Shown one piece after another: positions 7,303-16,683 of a stretch of DNA of 34,825 bases. Source of the DNA: a virus. The stretch is from IMG/VR virus record IMGVR_UViG_3300034122_000835, positions 1 to 34,825 of that record; one strand, written 5' to 3'. Position 1 is the stretch's first letter; every line of letters begins with the position of its first letter. The notes beneath the pieces are model-generated. The model ran no database searches and had not been told where the DNA came from. It worked only from the letters and a program-made list of their open reading frames with translations. A program made the translations under genes and the position numbers.

Positions 7303-9051
7303 TTAAATTCCGCCGGTAACAGTAATAATTAAATTAGTTGCTGTTAAAAATGGAATTTCATTATTAGACAGAGTAATGCTTGCTGCACTAGCCCCACCAG
7401 TTGTATTAAACATAGTTATGTCGGTTGAAACAACACCAGGAACACCTTGAAGTTCTGCAATTACACTAGACAGTGGAATAACAGCACCGAAGGTATTCTT
7501 TGTGTAGTTAAAGAGTCCATCTGAACCTAATAACTTTTTGTAAACAGCAAGTTTTACATCACTATTCTTATATTGAGGTAGTGCAGAAAGAGCTACAGTT
7601 AGGTAAATAGGGACATATGTAGGTGGCAAAACAGTAACTGTTGCGCCTACAGGTTTTTTATCTGACAAGTACTTTTCTACGTCTGCTGCAACAGCGTTCC
7701 AAGTAGCTGTTGGTACTAGGTTAATTGCTGTACCTGGTGCAGTAGATGTTGCAGAAACTGTTGAAGCTACTGTAAAAGTAGTAGTAGTAGGAACAGAAGC
7801 AATAGTTGCGTTTGATACGTTTAGTGTTATAGGAAGTACACCAGAAATATTAACTAAAGTTCCTGAACTAAATCCGTGCTCTTCCGCAGTCGTGTAAGTT
7901 ATTGCACTTCCATTACCAGTTGCGCCAAAAACCTGCTTTGAAGGGTAGCCAGGTGAGGCAGAGTTATCGTTTTGTGTTTGTAGATACACAACAACTGACG
8001 AGTATACGTCTGCAGCAGCATTTGTTTTTCCTACTTGTGGAACTAAAGCTGCTAAATCAGCGTAGTCTTTTAAAGTTACTGCGCGTGATCTAGATTTAAT
8101 TGCAGATTTAATTTTTGATCGCAATTGATCTGTTTTATCCGCATCAGCACCACCAGATGCTGGAAGACTGTTTCCAACTTCAAAATAAGATAGTACTTCT
8201 GGGTCTATGTTGCCAGGAACAAATGTAATTTCTGAAATTTGTGATGCGTTAATATTTCCAATACTTCCTACACTACTTTTGTACACGGAACTAATAAGTT
8301 GTCCAGATGATGGTATGGCTCCATTTGTACCATCTCCAAATATAACTGTAACCGTTCCATCAGAGTTTCGCTCTGTAGTAAATACACTGTCATTTGGTCC
8401 GGATTCAAGTAGGCTTTCTACATAAAACCATGGAGCAAATGCGGCTGCTTGACCTACGTATACTGTAATTGAGCTATCAATTACTCCTACGTCTGTAATA
8501 GTAAATCTTTGGTCTGCAGAACCATCGGAACTTCCAAGATTTGCCGGCAAAGCTTTATTGTAAGTTGCGTCAATTAAGTCCGCACGATCCGTATTTACAG
8601 TTTTTCCCTCTTTACATAAAATGCTAATAGGCACATTTGGTGCTAAAGCTGTTACGTTTTGAGTTGTTTCAAAGTATACTTGAGTAAACGGGCCATAGCT
8701 GAGTGCTGCCATTACTTGAGTTCCTATAGGAATATCTATAGGAGCATCGCTAGTATTAGTAAAATTTACGTACAAAGAGGCTGGGGTTGGGCCAGACGGT
8801 TTGTAGTCGTATAGCCTAGCAAATGCCAAAAGAGTATCTGTTTTAATTGCAGTATCAATAGCAGTTTCATTTGCAACTCGGTCTAAATAGTGTGACATAA
8901 TGTCACCCATATATGCAAATGTCTCTACAAGCACATTACCTAGATCAGAATAGTCTGTTGGGTCCCACTTAGTATTAGTGCGTGTCCTAATAAGGTTAAT
9001 TAAATCTGCTTTTAAAGCAGTAAAGTCTCTAGAAGTATAGTCAATTTGCAT
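7303..9051 (-). CDS. Baseplate wedge protein, gpJ/T4 gp6-like, with an inserted beta module
   Basis: Structural component of the baseplate wedge. The N terminus (IDYTSRDFTALKADLINLI, then DLGNVLVETFAYMGDIMSHYLDR) is characteristic of the baseplate J family. Central VYKSSVGSIGNI and the later STDITMFNTTGG region fit the same fold. Residues about 379-453 form an insertion with a small beta module (EHGFSSGTLVNISG, then TTTTFTVAST) not required in the family; a similar module lies inside the sheath protein. At 582 aa it is longer than P2 gpJ (about 300 aa) and close to T4 gp6 size. It starts 3 nt after the gp25-like gene. Confidence 0.88.
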   Translation of the reverse strand: MQIDYTSRDFTALKADLINLIRTRTNTKWDPTDYSDLGNVLVETFAYMGDIMSHYLDRVANETAIDTAIKTDTLLAFARLYDYKPSGPTPASLYVNFTNTSDAPIDIPIGTQVMAALSYGPFTQVYFETTQNVTALAPNVPISILCKEGKTVNTDRADLIDATYNKALPANLGSSDGSADQRFTITDVGVIDSSITVYVGQAAAFAPWFYVESLLESGPNDSVFTTERNSDGTVTVIFGDGTNGAIPSSGQLISSVYKSSVGSIGNINASQISEITFVPGNIDPEVLSYFEVGNSLPASGGADADKTDQLRSKIKSAIKSRSRAVTLKDYADLAALVPQVGKTNAAADVYSSVVVYLQTQNDNSASPGYPSKQVFGATGNGSAITYTTAEEHGFSSGTLVNISGVLPITLNVSNATIASVPTTTTFTVASTVSATSTAPGTAINLVPTATWNAVAADVEKYLSDKKPVGATVTVLPPTYVPIYLTVALSALPQYKNSDVKLAVYKKLLGSDGLFNYTKNTFGAVIPLSSVIAELQGVPGVVSTDITMFNTTGGASAASITLSNNEIPFLTATNLIITVTGGI

Positions 9052-9053
9052 AA

Positions 9054-9446
9054 TTACCTCGTTATAGTCCCGTCTAAGAAGAAGTTAGCTGTAGATATTG
9101 TTAAATTTGATACGCTGTTGTTTGGTAAAACTAGGGTTAAAAAAACTTTAACAACTCCATCGTTACCGTTAGACTCTAACCTAATGTCTTGAATTTGTAT
9201 ATTTGGAAGCCACCTATCCATTGCAGCACCAATAGCTTCAGGAATAGCTAGCATAGCGTCTTGGTCGTTTTCAAACAGAGAAGTTGACCAATCAACACCA
9301 TATTCTAATAACATTGGTCTTTGCCCAACATTAGTAGATAGTAGAGTTAACACCTGGTCTAAATACATTTTTGTTGCAGATCGGTTATTTTCTAAAACAC
9401 CTTGTGGATCAAATGTGTATGGAAAGTTAATGCTGTACAGGCTCAT
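9054..9446 (-). CDS. Baseplate wedge protein, gp25/gpW-like
   Basis: A 130-aa gp25-family protein that nucleates sheath polymerisation at the baseplate. Visible family features are the early NFPYTFDPQG segment, the central RPMLLEYGVDWSTSLFEN with its conserved turn, the IPEAIGAAMDRWLPNIQI helix and strand, and the C-terminal beta region. The start is set at the ATG at 9446, which overlaps the upstream stop as ATGA and has AGGAG about 8 nt before it. The frame continues six codons upstream to another ATG that lacks a suitable ribosome-binding site. The family is essentially universal in contractile systems. Confidence 0.9.
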   Translation of the reverse strand: MSLYSINFPYTFDPQGVLENNRSATKMYLDQVLTLLSTNVGQRPMLLEYGVDWSTSLFENDQDAMLAIPEAIGAAMDRWLPNIQIQDIRLESNGNDGVVKVFLTLVLPNNSVSNLTISTANFFLDGTITR

Positions 9447-9982
9447 GACTGCACTCCTATCCATACAGGGTATTCAGGATCTCCCGCAACAAACATTACC
9501 CAAATTTGCTGACCTACATTAGGTACAGTTCTATGGGACGTATGCTCCTTAGCATCTGTTGCGTCATTGAATACTGTACCATAAGACCCATTCCACTTAT
9601 TGGCTGTACTTACATCTTGTTTGTGTTGGTGTTTAAGTGTTCCAGCCCCAGCTTTAGGAACTACTGTAAGAGCTGGTATGTCAGTACTTCCATAAGCATC
9701 TGCCGTAGAGGTTGGCACTGTAGTTAACAAGTTTGCAATCTCTTGAGCCGTGTGTTCTTTATGGTCAGGGTGATTTGCGTTATATGTAATAGGCAGGCAA
9801 GGAATAGCCCAACCTGTAACTTCAGTACCAGTAGTTTGGTTTACTTTTACCTTTATTCGACTTCGTTTTAGTGGGTCTTTAATGTCAACAACGGTAGCTG
9901 CATAAATACCATAAAAACGAGCACGACCCATTGGGTCTAGGCCATATTGATTTTCATCAGGCAAATACTTATCGTTAATCAC
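9443..9982 (-). CDS. Baseplate spike/hub protein with gp5-type OB fold
   Basis: A 179-aa protein matching the gp5/VgrG OB-fold spike base. The early segment with GIYAATVVDIKDPLKRSRIKV is the family's first strand pair, and the C-terminal VPNVGQQIWVMFVAGDPEYP with VWIGV is its closing motif. A His-rich middle (NHPDHKEH, LKHQHKQD) could bind metal. No lysozyme domain is fused, unlike T4 gp5. The GTG start overlaps the preceding stop as GTGA. It sits between the hub proteins and gp25, the expected order. Confidence 0.85.
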   Translation of the reverse strand: MINDKYLPDENQYGLDPMGRARFYGIYAATVVDIKDPLKRSRIKVKVNQTTGTEVTGWAIPCLPITYNANHPDHKEHTAQEIANLLTTVPTSTADAYGSTDIPALTVVPKAGAGTLKHQHKQDVSTANKWNGSYGTVFNDATDAKEHTSHRTVPNVGQQIWVMFVAGDPEYPVWIGVQS

Positions 9983-10593
9983 ATTACAACCTTTCCACTA
10001 CTCTTAGCTGTCCATTGTACAGGATTTTTTATAGTTCCTAGATTTGGTGGGCTATCAGCATATGGGGTTGCCCCCTCTACGTTTGGTATTGCAGTAGGCG
10101 AAGAGGCTACTGCAGAAGTGGCCACTGGTCCATACGGAGTAGGCTGTAGACTATTAGCGTTTATAGGCTCTGAGTAGATTGTAAGTCCTGTATCTGAAGG
10201 TGTTAAGGACTGCCCAGAAAGGTCAGCTAGAATATTTCTATTATTTGAGCGGTATTCTGCTTCGTCATCTAGTTCTCCTATTGTATCCGTGCCAACCTCT
10301 AGCTCAAGGATATACCTAGAAACTTTGCCTCCAAATACATGCTTAACACTTAATACTACCCAATAGCCAGACATTCCATTAGGCAAACCATCTAAATAAA
10401 TTGGGTCGTATGGACGAATACTTGAAGTTCCAGCAACAACTACTTTTGCCCTATGTTGATACTTATGAGTTTCAGAGTATGTTGACGCAATAGATTTAGC
10501 GTCTGTTAAATTAGAGGCAACTTCGTACACATGAAATTTTTTAAAAGTAGCTTGTGTATTTTTGTTAACAGAGTCATTTGAAAAATTAGACAT
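9979..10593 (-). CDS. Hub-associated protein, probably second half of a split gp27/gpD
   Basis: A 204-aa protein whose first about 105 residues (DAKSIASTYSETHKYQHRAKVVVAG, then RPYDPIYLDGLP and GYWVVLSVKHVF) read like the last beta domain of gpD/gp27 hub proteins, which ends in a VxxVxHxF-type strand. The rest is Pro/Ser-rich and low in complexity. It starts 3 nt after the 285-aa hub gene and overlaps the spike gene by 4 nt. I infer that the two neighbouring genes together make one hub unit. An independent baseplate protein is the alternative. Confidence 0.7.
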   Translation of the reverse strand: MSNFSNDSVNKNTQATFKKFHVYEVASNLTDAKSIASTYSETHKYQHRAKVVVAGTSSIRPYDPIYLDGLPNGMSGYWVVLSVKHVFGGKVSRYILELEVGTDTIGELDDEAEYRSNNRNILADLSGQSLTPSDTGLTIYSEPINANSLQPTPYGPVATSAVASSPTAIPNVEGATPYADSPPNLGTIKNPVQWTAKSSGKVVM

Positions 10594-10595
10594 TG

Positions 10596-11453
10596 CTACA
10601 CCTCATCAAAAAATCCTTCTCCAGGGATAACAACACCCACATTTGGAGAAGTATTTGGAGTAGGTACAGGATGCGTAACTTTAATAATATTGCCGTTGGC
10701 GTAGTTTACCCCAGTTATGACACGGTCAACTCTTACGCCAGATTCTGGAGATGCGTCTGAAACACGTGGTTCAAAGGCTAAAACCGTTCCTGCAAGTCTG
10801 TTAGAAGGAGTGATTACTCCGTTATCATCAATTGTTATATATTTAAAATATGGCGCATTAATTTTTTTGGTAAGTGTCATTTTACTTTTAGATACAAAAA
10901 ATATTGTTGTGTTTTCTGCTTTTAATGCAAAGCCAGTTTGATTTGCTAAACGACGTAAAAGACTCCAATAACTTTGTCCGGCTTGTACAGTAGAGGGCCT
11001 TACTTTTGGGTGTCTTTGAGTTATTGCTTCCATACCAAATTGTTTAGCAATTTGTGCAACTACTTGGTCTGCAGTCTTGTTTTTATAGATATTTTGATCT
11101 GAATTCTTTAACAAATATGATGCAGAGACACATATAACCTCTGTATTTCCACTAAGGCCTCCACTTGGTTGCTCTATAGTGTGTATGTATCCTACAAATT
11201 TTGATTCAATTTCCCCAGATTTAAACGTAAATTCTACAGGATCTCCAGATACAATTGCTTGATCTTCAGCTGTTGGAGAACCTTTAAAGTGCAGCACTAA
11301 ACGATCATGTTGGTTAATGTCTTGGTACAGTTCAGCACTAATTAGAAGTAGTGGAAAGTCTAAAGCTTTTGGAAAAGAAACTGAAAACTCGCTATTCCAA
11401 GCGTCAGAATTCCATCTAAAGTCTTTTTGTGGGGCTGTGTCACTGTAAGCCAT
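10596..11453 (-). CDS. Baseplate hub protein, gpD/gp27-like
   Basis: A 285-aa protein of the late-control gpD/gp27 type that forms the trimeric collar between tube and spike. Typical features are the early FPLLLISAELYQDINQHDRLVL strand pair, the FVGYIHTIEQPSGGLS segment, and KTADQVVAQIAKQFGM with SYWSLLRRLANQTGFALKAE, the hallmark of the family's central helix region. It lacks the usual C-terminal domain, which seems to be supplied by the next gene. It overlaps the LysM gene by 14 nt with AAAGGTG upstream. Confidence 0.87.
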   Translation of the reverse strand: MAYSDTAPQKDFRWNSDAWNSEFSVSFPKALDFPLLLISAELYQDINQHDRLVLHFKGSPTAEDQAIVSGDPVEFTFKSGEIESKFVGYIHTIEQPSGGLSGNTEVICVSASYLLKNSDQNIYKNKTADQVVAQIAKQFGMEAITQRHPKVRPSTVQAGQSYWSLLRRLANQTGFALKAENTTIFFVSKSKMTLTKKINAPYFKYITIDDNGVITPSNRLAGTVLAFEPRVSDASPESGVRVDRVITGVNYANGNIIKVTHPVPTPNTSPNVGVVIPGEGFFDEV

Positions 11454-11730
11454 AAGGCACCTTTAAAATAGTTCCAGGATAAATTTTCATAGGGTCTTCA
11501 ATTTCAGGGTTAATTTCCATAATTTTCCACCAAAATTTAGGGCTCATGTATACACTATCTGCTAAAGCAGTTAATGTATCTCCATCTTTCCAAGTGTACA
11601 AGACATATGTAACTTCTTGGTTTTTAGGAAAATCTCTAAAAACAGAAATATTAAATGACTCTGTGTACTTATCTTTAGTTTGTGCTAAAGGACCAGTGTA
11701 ATAACGAGATGCTCTTTCTATACTCATCAT
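11440..11730 (-). CDS. LysM-domain tail/baseplate adaptor, gp53/gpX-like
   Basis: A 96-aa protein with a LysM domain over its C-terminal half: YTWKDGDTLTALADSVYMSP, then WWKIMEINPEIEDPMKIYPG and TILKVPY. In contractile systems such LysM proteins (T4 gp53, P2 gpX, Afp7 C terminus) join tube to hub. It begins on an ATGATG that overlaps the preceding stop. It follows the 680-aa protein whose C terminus resembles the tube-like part of Afp7, so the two may be a split version of that fused protein. Confidence 0.87.
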   Translation of the reverse strand: MMSIERASRYYTGPLAQTKDKYTESFNISVFRDFPKNQEVTYVLYTWKDGDTLTALADSVYMSPKFWWKIMEINPEIEDPMKIYPGTILKVPYGLQ

Positions 11731-13769
11731 TCACTCTTCGTATCTAAGGCGATGCCTTGTTGTTTTTCACGTATCTTCTTAGGCTCTGCACCTTGATCTG
11801 CTGCTGGGTAACGGGCAAATGTTATGGTAACAACAGAAAGCATAGGAACCATACGCAAGTCAAACATTACATGGTTTACTTGAATACTGGCTACAGATCC
11901 ATAATAACGCATGTTTTCATTTAAATAAAGCCAACAAGGTACAGCCGTAGTATATCCAAGATCTGCAGTTACTCCGCCAAGGTTTCTATAATGTGGTGAT
12001 AAAAGAAGGTTTTTCTTTTCAGGGTCTCCTGTTACAACTCTATATAAAAATTCTAGATCATACTCTGTGCCTCTATAGTAAATTCCATTAGCTTCTTCAG
12101 GCTCTAATTTTCTTGGGTACGACTTAGACGTTTGACTTAAATCAACTCCGGCACGGAAATTTAACTCAGACATGTCCGCAATTCTATTTAAATACAGATC
12201 AAAAGACACCGTTTGATTTCCTGCTAGCAAAATAGCAGGGTCTTTTGCTCCCAAAGTCCAATCAACATCTGTGTTAGCTGCTGTTGAGTAGCTAAAGGTA
12301 GTTGGGTTATAGGTTGCTCTAAAACCCCACAGGTTATTATTGCCTGTTGTGCCGCTTACTTGTTTTGCAGTTTTTTTGTACGCTCTATTTAACGATTTTG
12401 CACCAAAATTATCTTGAAAAATTCTTAATTTTTCAAATTTATAATATCTTCCTCTTGCAGCGGCTTCTGCCATTGCAACAAACTCGGGGGTAAAATTATA
12501 CCTTTCTTGGGTATTTAAATTAGCCCCGTTAGAAGCTGACTCATATAAAGTAGACATGCGTGTACCAAAAGGCTCTGTTGATGTAACGCGGTGTGGGGGC
12601 GGATTCCAACGAAGTTTGTCGGTAGGTAGCTGAGTCTCAACTGGTGGTTTCATAGTTGTTGAATCATCATCATCTTGTTCAGTAATAGCTTTGGTAGTAC
12701 AGTTACCTATAATTGCATTATATTGAATTTTTCTCCAAGCGTCAACTGTTTTACCTGGTCTCATACCCCAAACTACAGGTCCCGTTTTTTGCATAGGTTC
12801 TGTAGTTGGTTTAACAACTATATTAAGGGCTGTATCTGTAGTGGTACCACAAGTAGCTATTGTGTAAAGATATTCGTTCTTAGGATTTGGCTGTTGTATA
12901 TTTTGTGTTTTAATGCCAATCCATCTAGGTTTTTTACCAGTACCATCTTCACCACATGCATCATACACAACTGTAGCATTAGAGGTGCCTGAAATACCCG
13001 GTTTTCCTTCAACAATAACGCCGGTCATTGACCAATTTTTAATTGAGTCAGGCATATCTGTAGGTAATTTTGCTGCAGTTACCCTAACTGCTGGGTTTAC
13101 TCCAGCACACTTAGTAATTGTAACCGTAGTCACACTAGTATTTCTAACTGCACCAGCATAATCATAATCTTCTGGTTTAATTTTTGCTGACATTGTAAAA
13201 GGTGGTGCAAAATCTTTACCCGCCCCAGCTTTAAGAAATGTTGTGCGAATTCTATATGTTGTTCCACCCTGCTGGTTTACTTTAACACCTGGGTATCTAC
13301 TTGGTGCACCGCTTGTTTCTGGAGCACCGGTAGTAGCATTTGCTCGATTTGACTTTATGTGTACAAGTTTTCCAACGTCAATCATACTTTCTTTTCCCGC
13401 AGGTTTTACAAGTTTTACTTCTTTTAATACGTCGTTTGGCAACCAAAAAGTGTTTATAATATTTCCGTTTTCTTTTTCTTGCATGTAAAATCTAACATAG
13501 TTAATAAGATCTGCATTAACAGGCATTTTACTATACGTTCTATATATGCCTGTTTGAGCTACAGGTTTTGTATAAAAACCGTTAGTATCTTTTACTACTC
13601 CCGTACCACCTGCTCTATACTCATCATGTATCTTAAGCAGTGGTTTTGTTCCAGAGGTAAATTCATCAACAAGAACATCAAAACCTTCTTTATAGTTTAC
13701 ATCATCATATAAACCGTCAAGATCGTGATACACCTCAACAGTGTAAAAAAACTCCCATGTAGTGGCCAT
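11727..13769 (-). CDS. Large tail-tube/baseplate adaptor protein
   Basis: A 680-aa structural protein without clear domain names. The first about 160 residues look like a beta-rich structural domain, and the middle (about 185-400) is Thr/Pro/Lys-rich. The C-terminal 190 residues carry YNPTTFSY, VSFDLYLNRI, LLLSPHY and GSVASIQVNHVMFDLRMVP. This order recalls the tube-like domain of gp53/Afp7 adaptors, which also precedes a LysM unit; here LysM is the next gene. It lies directly after the tape measure with a TAATG junction. The gp53/Afp7 comparison is inference from pattern and position, and a minor tail protein is the generic alternative. Confidence 0.72.
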   Translation of the reverse strand: MATTWEFFYTVEVYHDLDGLYDDVNYKEGFDVLVDEFTSGTKPLLKIHDEYRAGGTGVVKDTNGFYTKPVAQTGIYRTYSKMPVNADLINYVRFYMQEKENGNIINTFWLPNDVLKEVKLVKPAGKESMIDVGKLVHIKSNRANATTGAPETSGAPSRYPGVKVNQQGGTTYRIRTTFLKAGAGKDFAPPFTMSAKIKPEDYDYAGAVRNTSVTTVTITKCAGVNPAVRVTAAKLPTDMPDSIKNWSMTGVIVEGKPGISGTSNATVVYDACGEDGTGKKPRWIGIKTQNIQQPNPKNEYLYTIATCGTTTDTALNIVVKPTTEPMQKTGPVVWGMRPGKTVDAWRKIQYNAIIGNCTTKAITEQDDDDSTTMKPPVETQLPTDKLRWNPPPHRVTSTEPFGTRMSTLYESASNGANLNTQERYNFTPEFVAMAEAAARGRYYKFEKLRIFQDNFGAKSLNRAYKKTAKQVSGTTGNNNLWGFRATYNPTTFSYSTAANTDVDWTLGAKDPAILLAGNQTVSFDLYLNRIADMSELNFRAGVDLSQTSKSYPRKLEPEEANGIYYRGTEYDLEFLYRVVTGDPEKKNLLLSPHYRNLGGVTADLGYTTAVPCWLYLNENMRYYGSVASIQVNHVMFDLRMVPMLSVVTITFARYPAADQGAEPKKIREKQQGIALDTKSE

Positions 13770-16678
13770 TAGAGTGAGCTTCCAATCTCTTTTAATTTAG
13801 CTGAAGTTTCTAGTTTTTGTGTAAATATCTTAATCATTTGTTCTGCAGAGGCTGCTGTAGCCCCTGATAGTTTAACATCCATATGTACTTGAATATTAAC
13901 ATTTCTGTTAGTAGTTACAGTAGCAGATCCACCAGACATGCTATGGCCGGCTGGGCTAGATGGTGCCCCTAGGTTCATAGCCTCACCCATAGGACCTCCA
14001 AGATGAGTCTCTTCGGCAATTTTATCAGCTTCTGGAAGATGTTTTAGGAAAGCAGTGTTGGTATATGCAGACCAAGGCTTCCAGTTTGATCCTTGATTAC
14101 TCTTCCGCCATGCCGCAGCTGCGTTAAAGTCTGGGTTAGGAAGTCTTTTAGCATCTCTGTACTCATCGTTGTACTTTTGCCAATCTTTTAAAGAACGAAT
14201 TTGGAATAATCCTATGCTTGGACCCCATTTATCATTCTGTAGGCTTACATCTCCAATAGCATTTGAACGGCCACCTGATTCTGCCATAGCAACTGCATAA
14301 GCTGTTTTTAATGATGCATTACTAAAACCTTGTCTAGCAATTGTGCGCATTAGTTGTTTTTTATTTGTAGTAACTGGACCACTATACGGATCTCTTACAG
14401 AATTAATAAGTGACTCTAATCCAGCACCGCCATATCGTTGCTGCAAAGTAGCAAAGTCAATTGGGCTACCAGTTTCTCCAAGAATAGTTGATAATTCTGG
14501 ACTAGAGTACGATTTTCCACTAGGATCAAAGGCATTATATCCGTTAGTTAAAAAGTTTTTAGTTCTAGTTGCGGTTTGTAACATACCGCTAAGGCTTGTG
14601 GCGTCAGCTCCAAGTAGCCAAGTTGCAGGATCTACCTTAACTCCGGCTTTGTTTAATATTTCAAAGTGTAGGTGAGCGCCCCCTGAATTTCCTTTTCCTG
14701 GGTCGTTCTTTCCACCACCAGATTTACCAATAAATTGTCCTGCAGCTACTTTTTGATCTTTAGCAACACCAATTTGCCTTAAGTGAGCATATCTAGTTTT
14801 GGTGCCGTCAGCATGTTTAATAGTAACGTAGTTACCGTAACCAGATGGTTGGTTTCCAGTTTCTGTAACAACACCTGAATCCATAGCAACAATTGAGGTG
14901 CCAGAAGGTACTTTATAGTCTATACCGTGGTGGTACGAACTTATCTTTCTTCCTTCTTTTGCGGCTCTTGCTGCTGCACCAGATCTAGGACCATAAGGTG
15001 AGCTAACTGTAGTTCCTTTAGGTACAGGTAAAATTTTATTTTTTGCAGGTGCGCTAGATTCTGCCCCACCCAAGTTCATCTGAACATTTTCGCCACCGTC
15101 AGGATCAGATTGACCAGTAACTAATTCGTCACCGTGCTTAATCAAACCCCAAATTGTTCCAAGAACAGCGCCAATTGCTGTACCAGGACCTGGAAGGATG
15201 CTTCCTATCGCTGCACCAGTCGCAGCGGATGTACCGATGCCTGCCGCAGCCTTACCACGGGTATGTAGTGACTCACTTCCGCCAACATTTCTGTCTAAAA
15301 AGCCTGCTGCGGAGTCTCCAGCCATAGCAACTACACCAAGACCAGTCATTCTACCAACTTTACCCATTGCCTTAAGATTGCCAAATCCACCACTCTTTGG
15401 TGTTCCGGCTAGGTTTGGTGTTTTTCCTTTACCAAATTTACCAAAAATTCCTCCTAGGCCGCCCCCGCCCCCGCCCCCGCCCAAGTCGGCCATTGTCATC
15501 ATGTTTGCACCAAAGCTGGCTGCAGTAGAAAACATACTTGCGATAGATCCGCCCATGTTTCCTGCTTGAGGAAGTGTTTGTAAAATTCCTTTTAGTGTCA
15601 TAAGGCCGTCGTTAATAGGGCCAAGTAAATCTGCCATTTTACTGTACGCGTCGTTAAGGGATGCGGTAGTTCTTAAACTTACATTATAGCCGCCAACCAA
15701 ACCTTGTTCAGTAGACTCAAGTTTTCTAGCTTCACTTGTTTGGAATCTAAAGTTAGCTCTTTGAGGGCTGCTTTCATCAACACCCATGCGATCAAGCATT
15801 TTATTTGGGTCTTTCATTTCCGCAGAGGTAATGGCACCGCCTTGCGCTCTAGCAATGATGCCCATTTGAAGAGTCTTCATCAAATTGGTGTCACCACCGG
15901 TAATCATTTGAAGAGTTTGATACCCCTTAGATCCAGGGTTTAATATTAATGCTGCCTGTTCTTTAGTAATCTTTTGGCCACGATAAAGAGCATTATAGGT
16001 TTCATTGATGATTTGATTCATTGGGCGCAAGTTGCCCTTGTCATCACGGATTCTAACTCCCATACGTAGGAACTTCATTCCGTTCATGCCTGCAACAGAT
16101 GCGGCCGCCTCTTCGTTAGAGGCACCCGTCATGGCGCTAAGTCCACCAAGTTGTTGCATAATGCTTTGTGAAGATTTAGATGAGGCTGTATAGCCACCAC
16201 CGTACATAGTAGCCATAGCAGCCATTGTAGGGCCCATGGCGCTGGTAGCTCCGCCACCAACCATTTTGTTTGCCCGAGTAATGGCTTGACGTGAGGACAT
16301 CCCACTGAGGCCTGCAAAACTATCAGCACCCAAACGTTGAGTAACAGCGTCCATAGTATCTGGAGACATGCCCATTAAACTCTTGGATATGCCCGCCCCA
16401 AGCAGCATGACGCCCATGGCCTTCTCGGAGCGAGTGAAGCTTCCTAGACCTAAAGATCCACCAGGCTTATCTTTATTTAATTGCTTGGTGGCATCTTTAG
16501 TGTCTTTAATAGACTTATCCCATTTTTTAAGGATACTGTCTACATACTTATCAACATCTTTAAAGAGTTTGAGCATCTCTTTTGGCATGTCTTCAAAAGC
16601 TGCGTCATTTGGGGATGCAGAGTAGCCGCTAGGGCCGTCTGTTGCAGGGGTTGTATTATTACCCGCTGTACCAGCCAT
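13769..16678 (-). CDS. Tape measure protein with M23 peptidase and lytic transglycosylase domains
   Basis: A 969-aa tape measure that sets tail length and can carry wall hydrolases. The N-terminal about 400 residues are helical and Met/Gly/Ala-rich, followed by a glycine run near 403 coded by (GCCCCC)3 at 15461-15482. A hydrophobic Gly/Ala segment follows (about 480-515). An M23 endopeptidase lies at about 565-685: YHHGIDY supplies HxxxD and AHLHFE supplies HxH, so the zinc ligands are intact. A lysozyme-like/SLT domain lies at about 785-875, with catalytic Glu in AVAMAESGG and the GLFQIRS motif. Having both enzymes implies that the tail tip cuts peptide and glycan bonds of the host wall on entry. 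It overlaps the next gene as TAATG. Confidence 0.9.
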   Translation of the reverse strand: MAGTAGNNTTPATDGPSGYSASPNDAAFEDMPKEMLKLFKDVDKYVDSILKKWDKSIKDTKDATKQLNKDKPGGSLGLGSFTRSEKAMGVMLLGAGISKSLMGMSPDTMDAVTQRLGADSFAGLSGMSSRQAITRANKMVGGGATSAMGPTMAAMATMYGGGYTASSKSSQSIMQQLGGLSAMTGASNEEAAASVAGMNGMKFLRMGVRIRDDKGNLRPMNQIINETYNALYRGQKITKEQAALILNPGSKGYQTLQMITGGDTNLMKTLQMGIIARAQGGAITSAEMKDPNKMLDRMGVDESSPQRANFRFQTSEARKLESTEQGLVGGYNVSLRTTASLNDAYSKMADLLGPINDGLMTLKGILQTLPQAGNMGGSIASMFSTAASFGANMMTMADLGGGGGGGGLGGIFGKFGKGKTPNLAGTPKSGGFGNLKAMGKVGRMTGLGVVAMAGDSAAGFLDRNVGGSESLHTRGKAAAGIGTSAATGAAIGSILPGPGTAIGAVLGTIWGLIKHGDELVTGQSDPDGGENVQMNLGGAESSAPAKNKILPVPKGTTVSSPYGPRSGAAARAAKEGRKISSYHHGIDYKVPSGTSIVAMDSGVVTETGNQPSGYGNYVTIKHADGTKTRYAHLRQIGVAKDQKVAAGQFIGKSGGGKNDPGKGNSGGAHLHFEILNKAGVKVDPATWLLGADATSLSGMLQTATRTKNFLTNGYNAFDPSGKSYSSPELSTILGETGSPIDFATLQQRYGGAGLESLINSVRDPYSGPVTTNKKQLMRTIARQGFSNASLKTAYAVAMAESGGRSNAIGDVSLQNDKWGPSIGLFQIRSLKDWQKYNDEYRDAKRLPNPDFNAAAAWRKSNQGSNWKPWSAYTNTAFLKHLPEADKIAEETHLGGPMGEAMNLGAPSSPAGHSMSGGSATVTTNRNVNIQVHMDVKLSGATAASAEQMIKIFTQKLETSAKLKEIGSSL

Positions 16679-16683
16679 TTACA

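Noticed and set aside
15461-15482. GC-rich (GCCCCC)3 repeat as a regulatory element
   Set aside because: It simply codes a glycine run in the tape measure linker.
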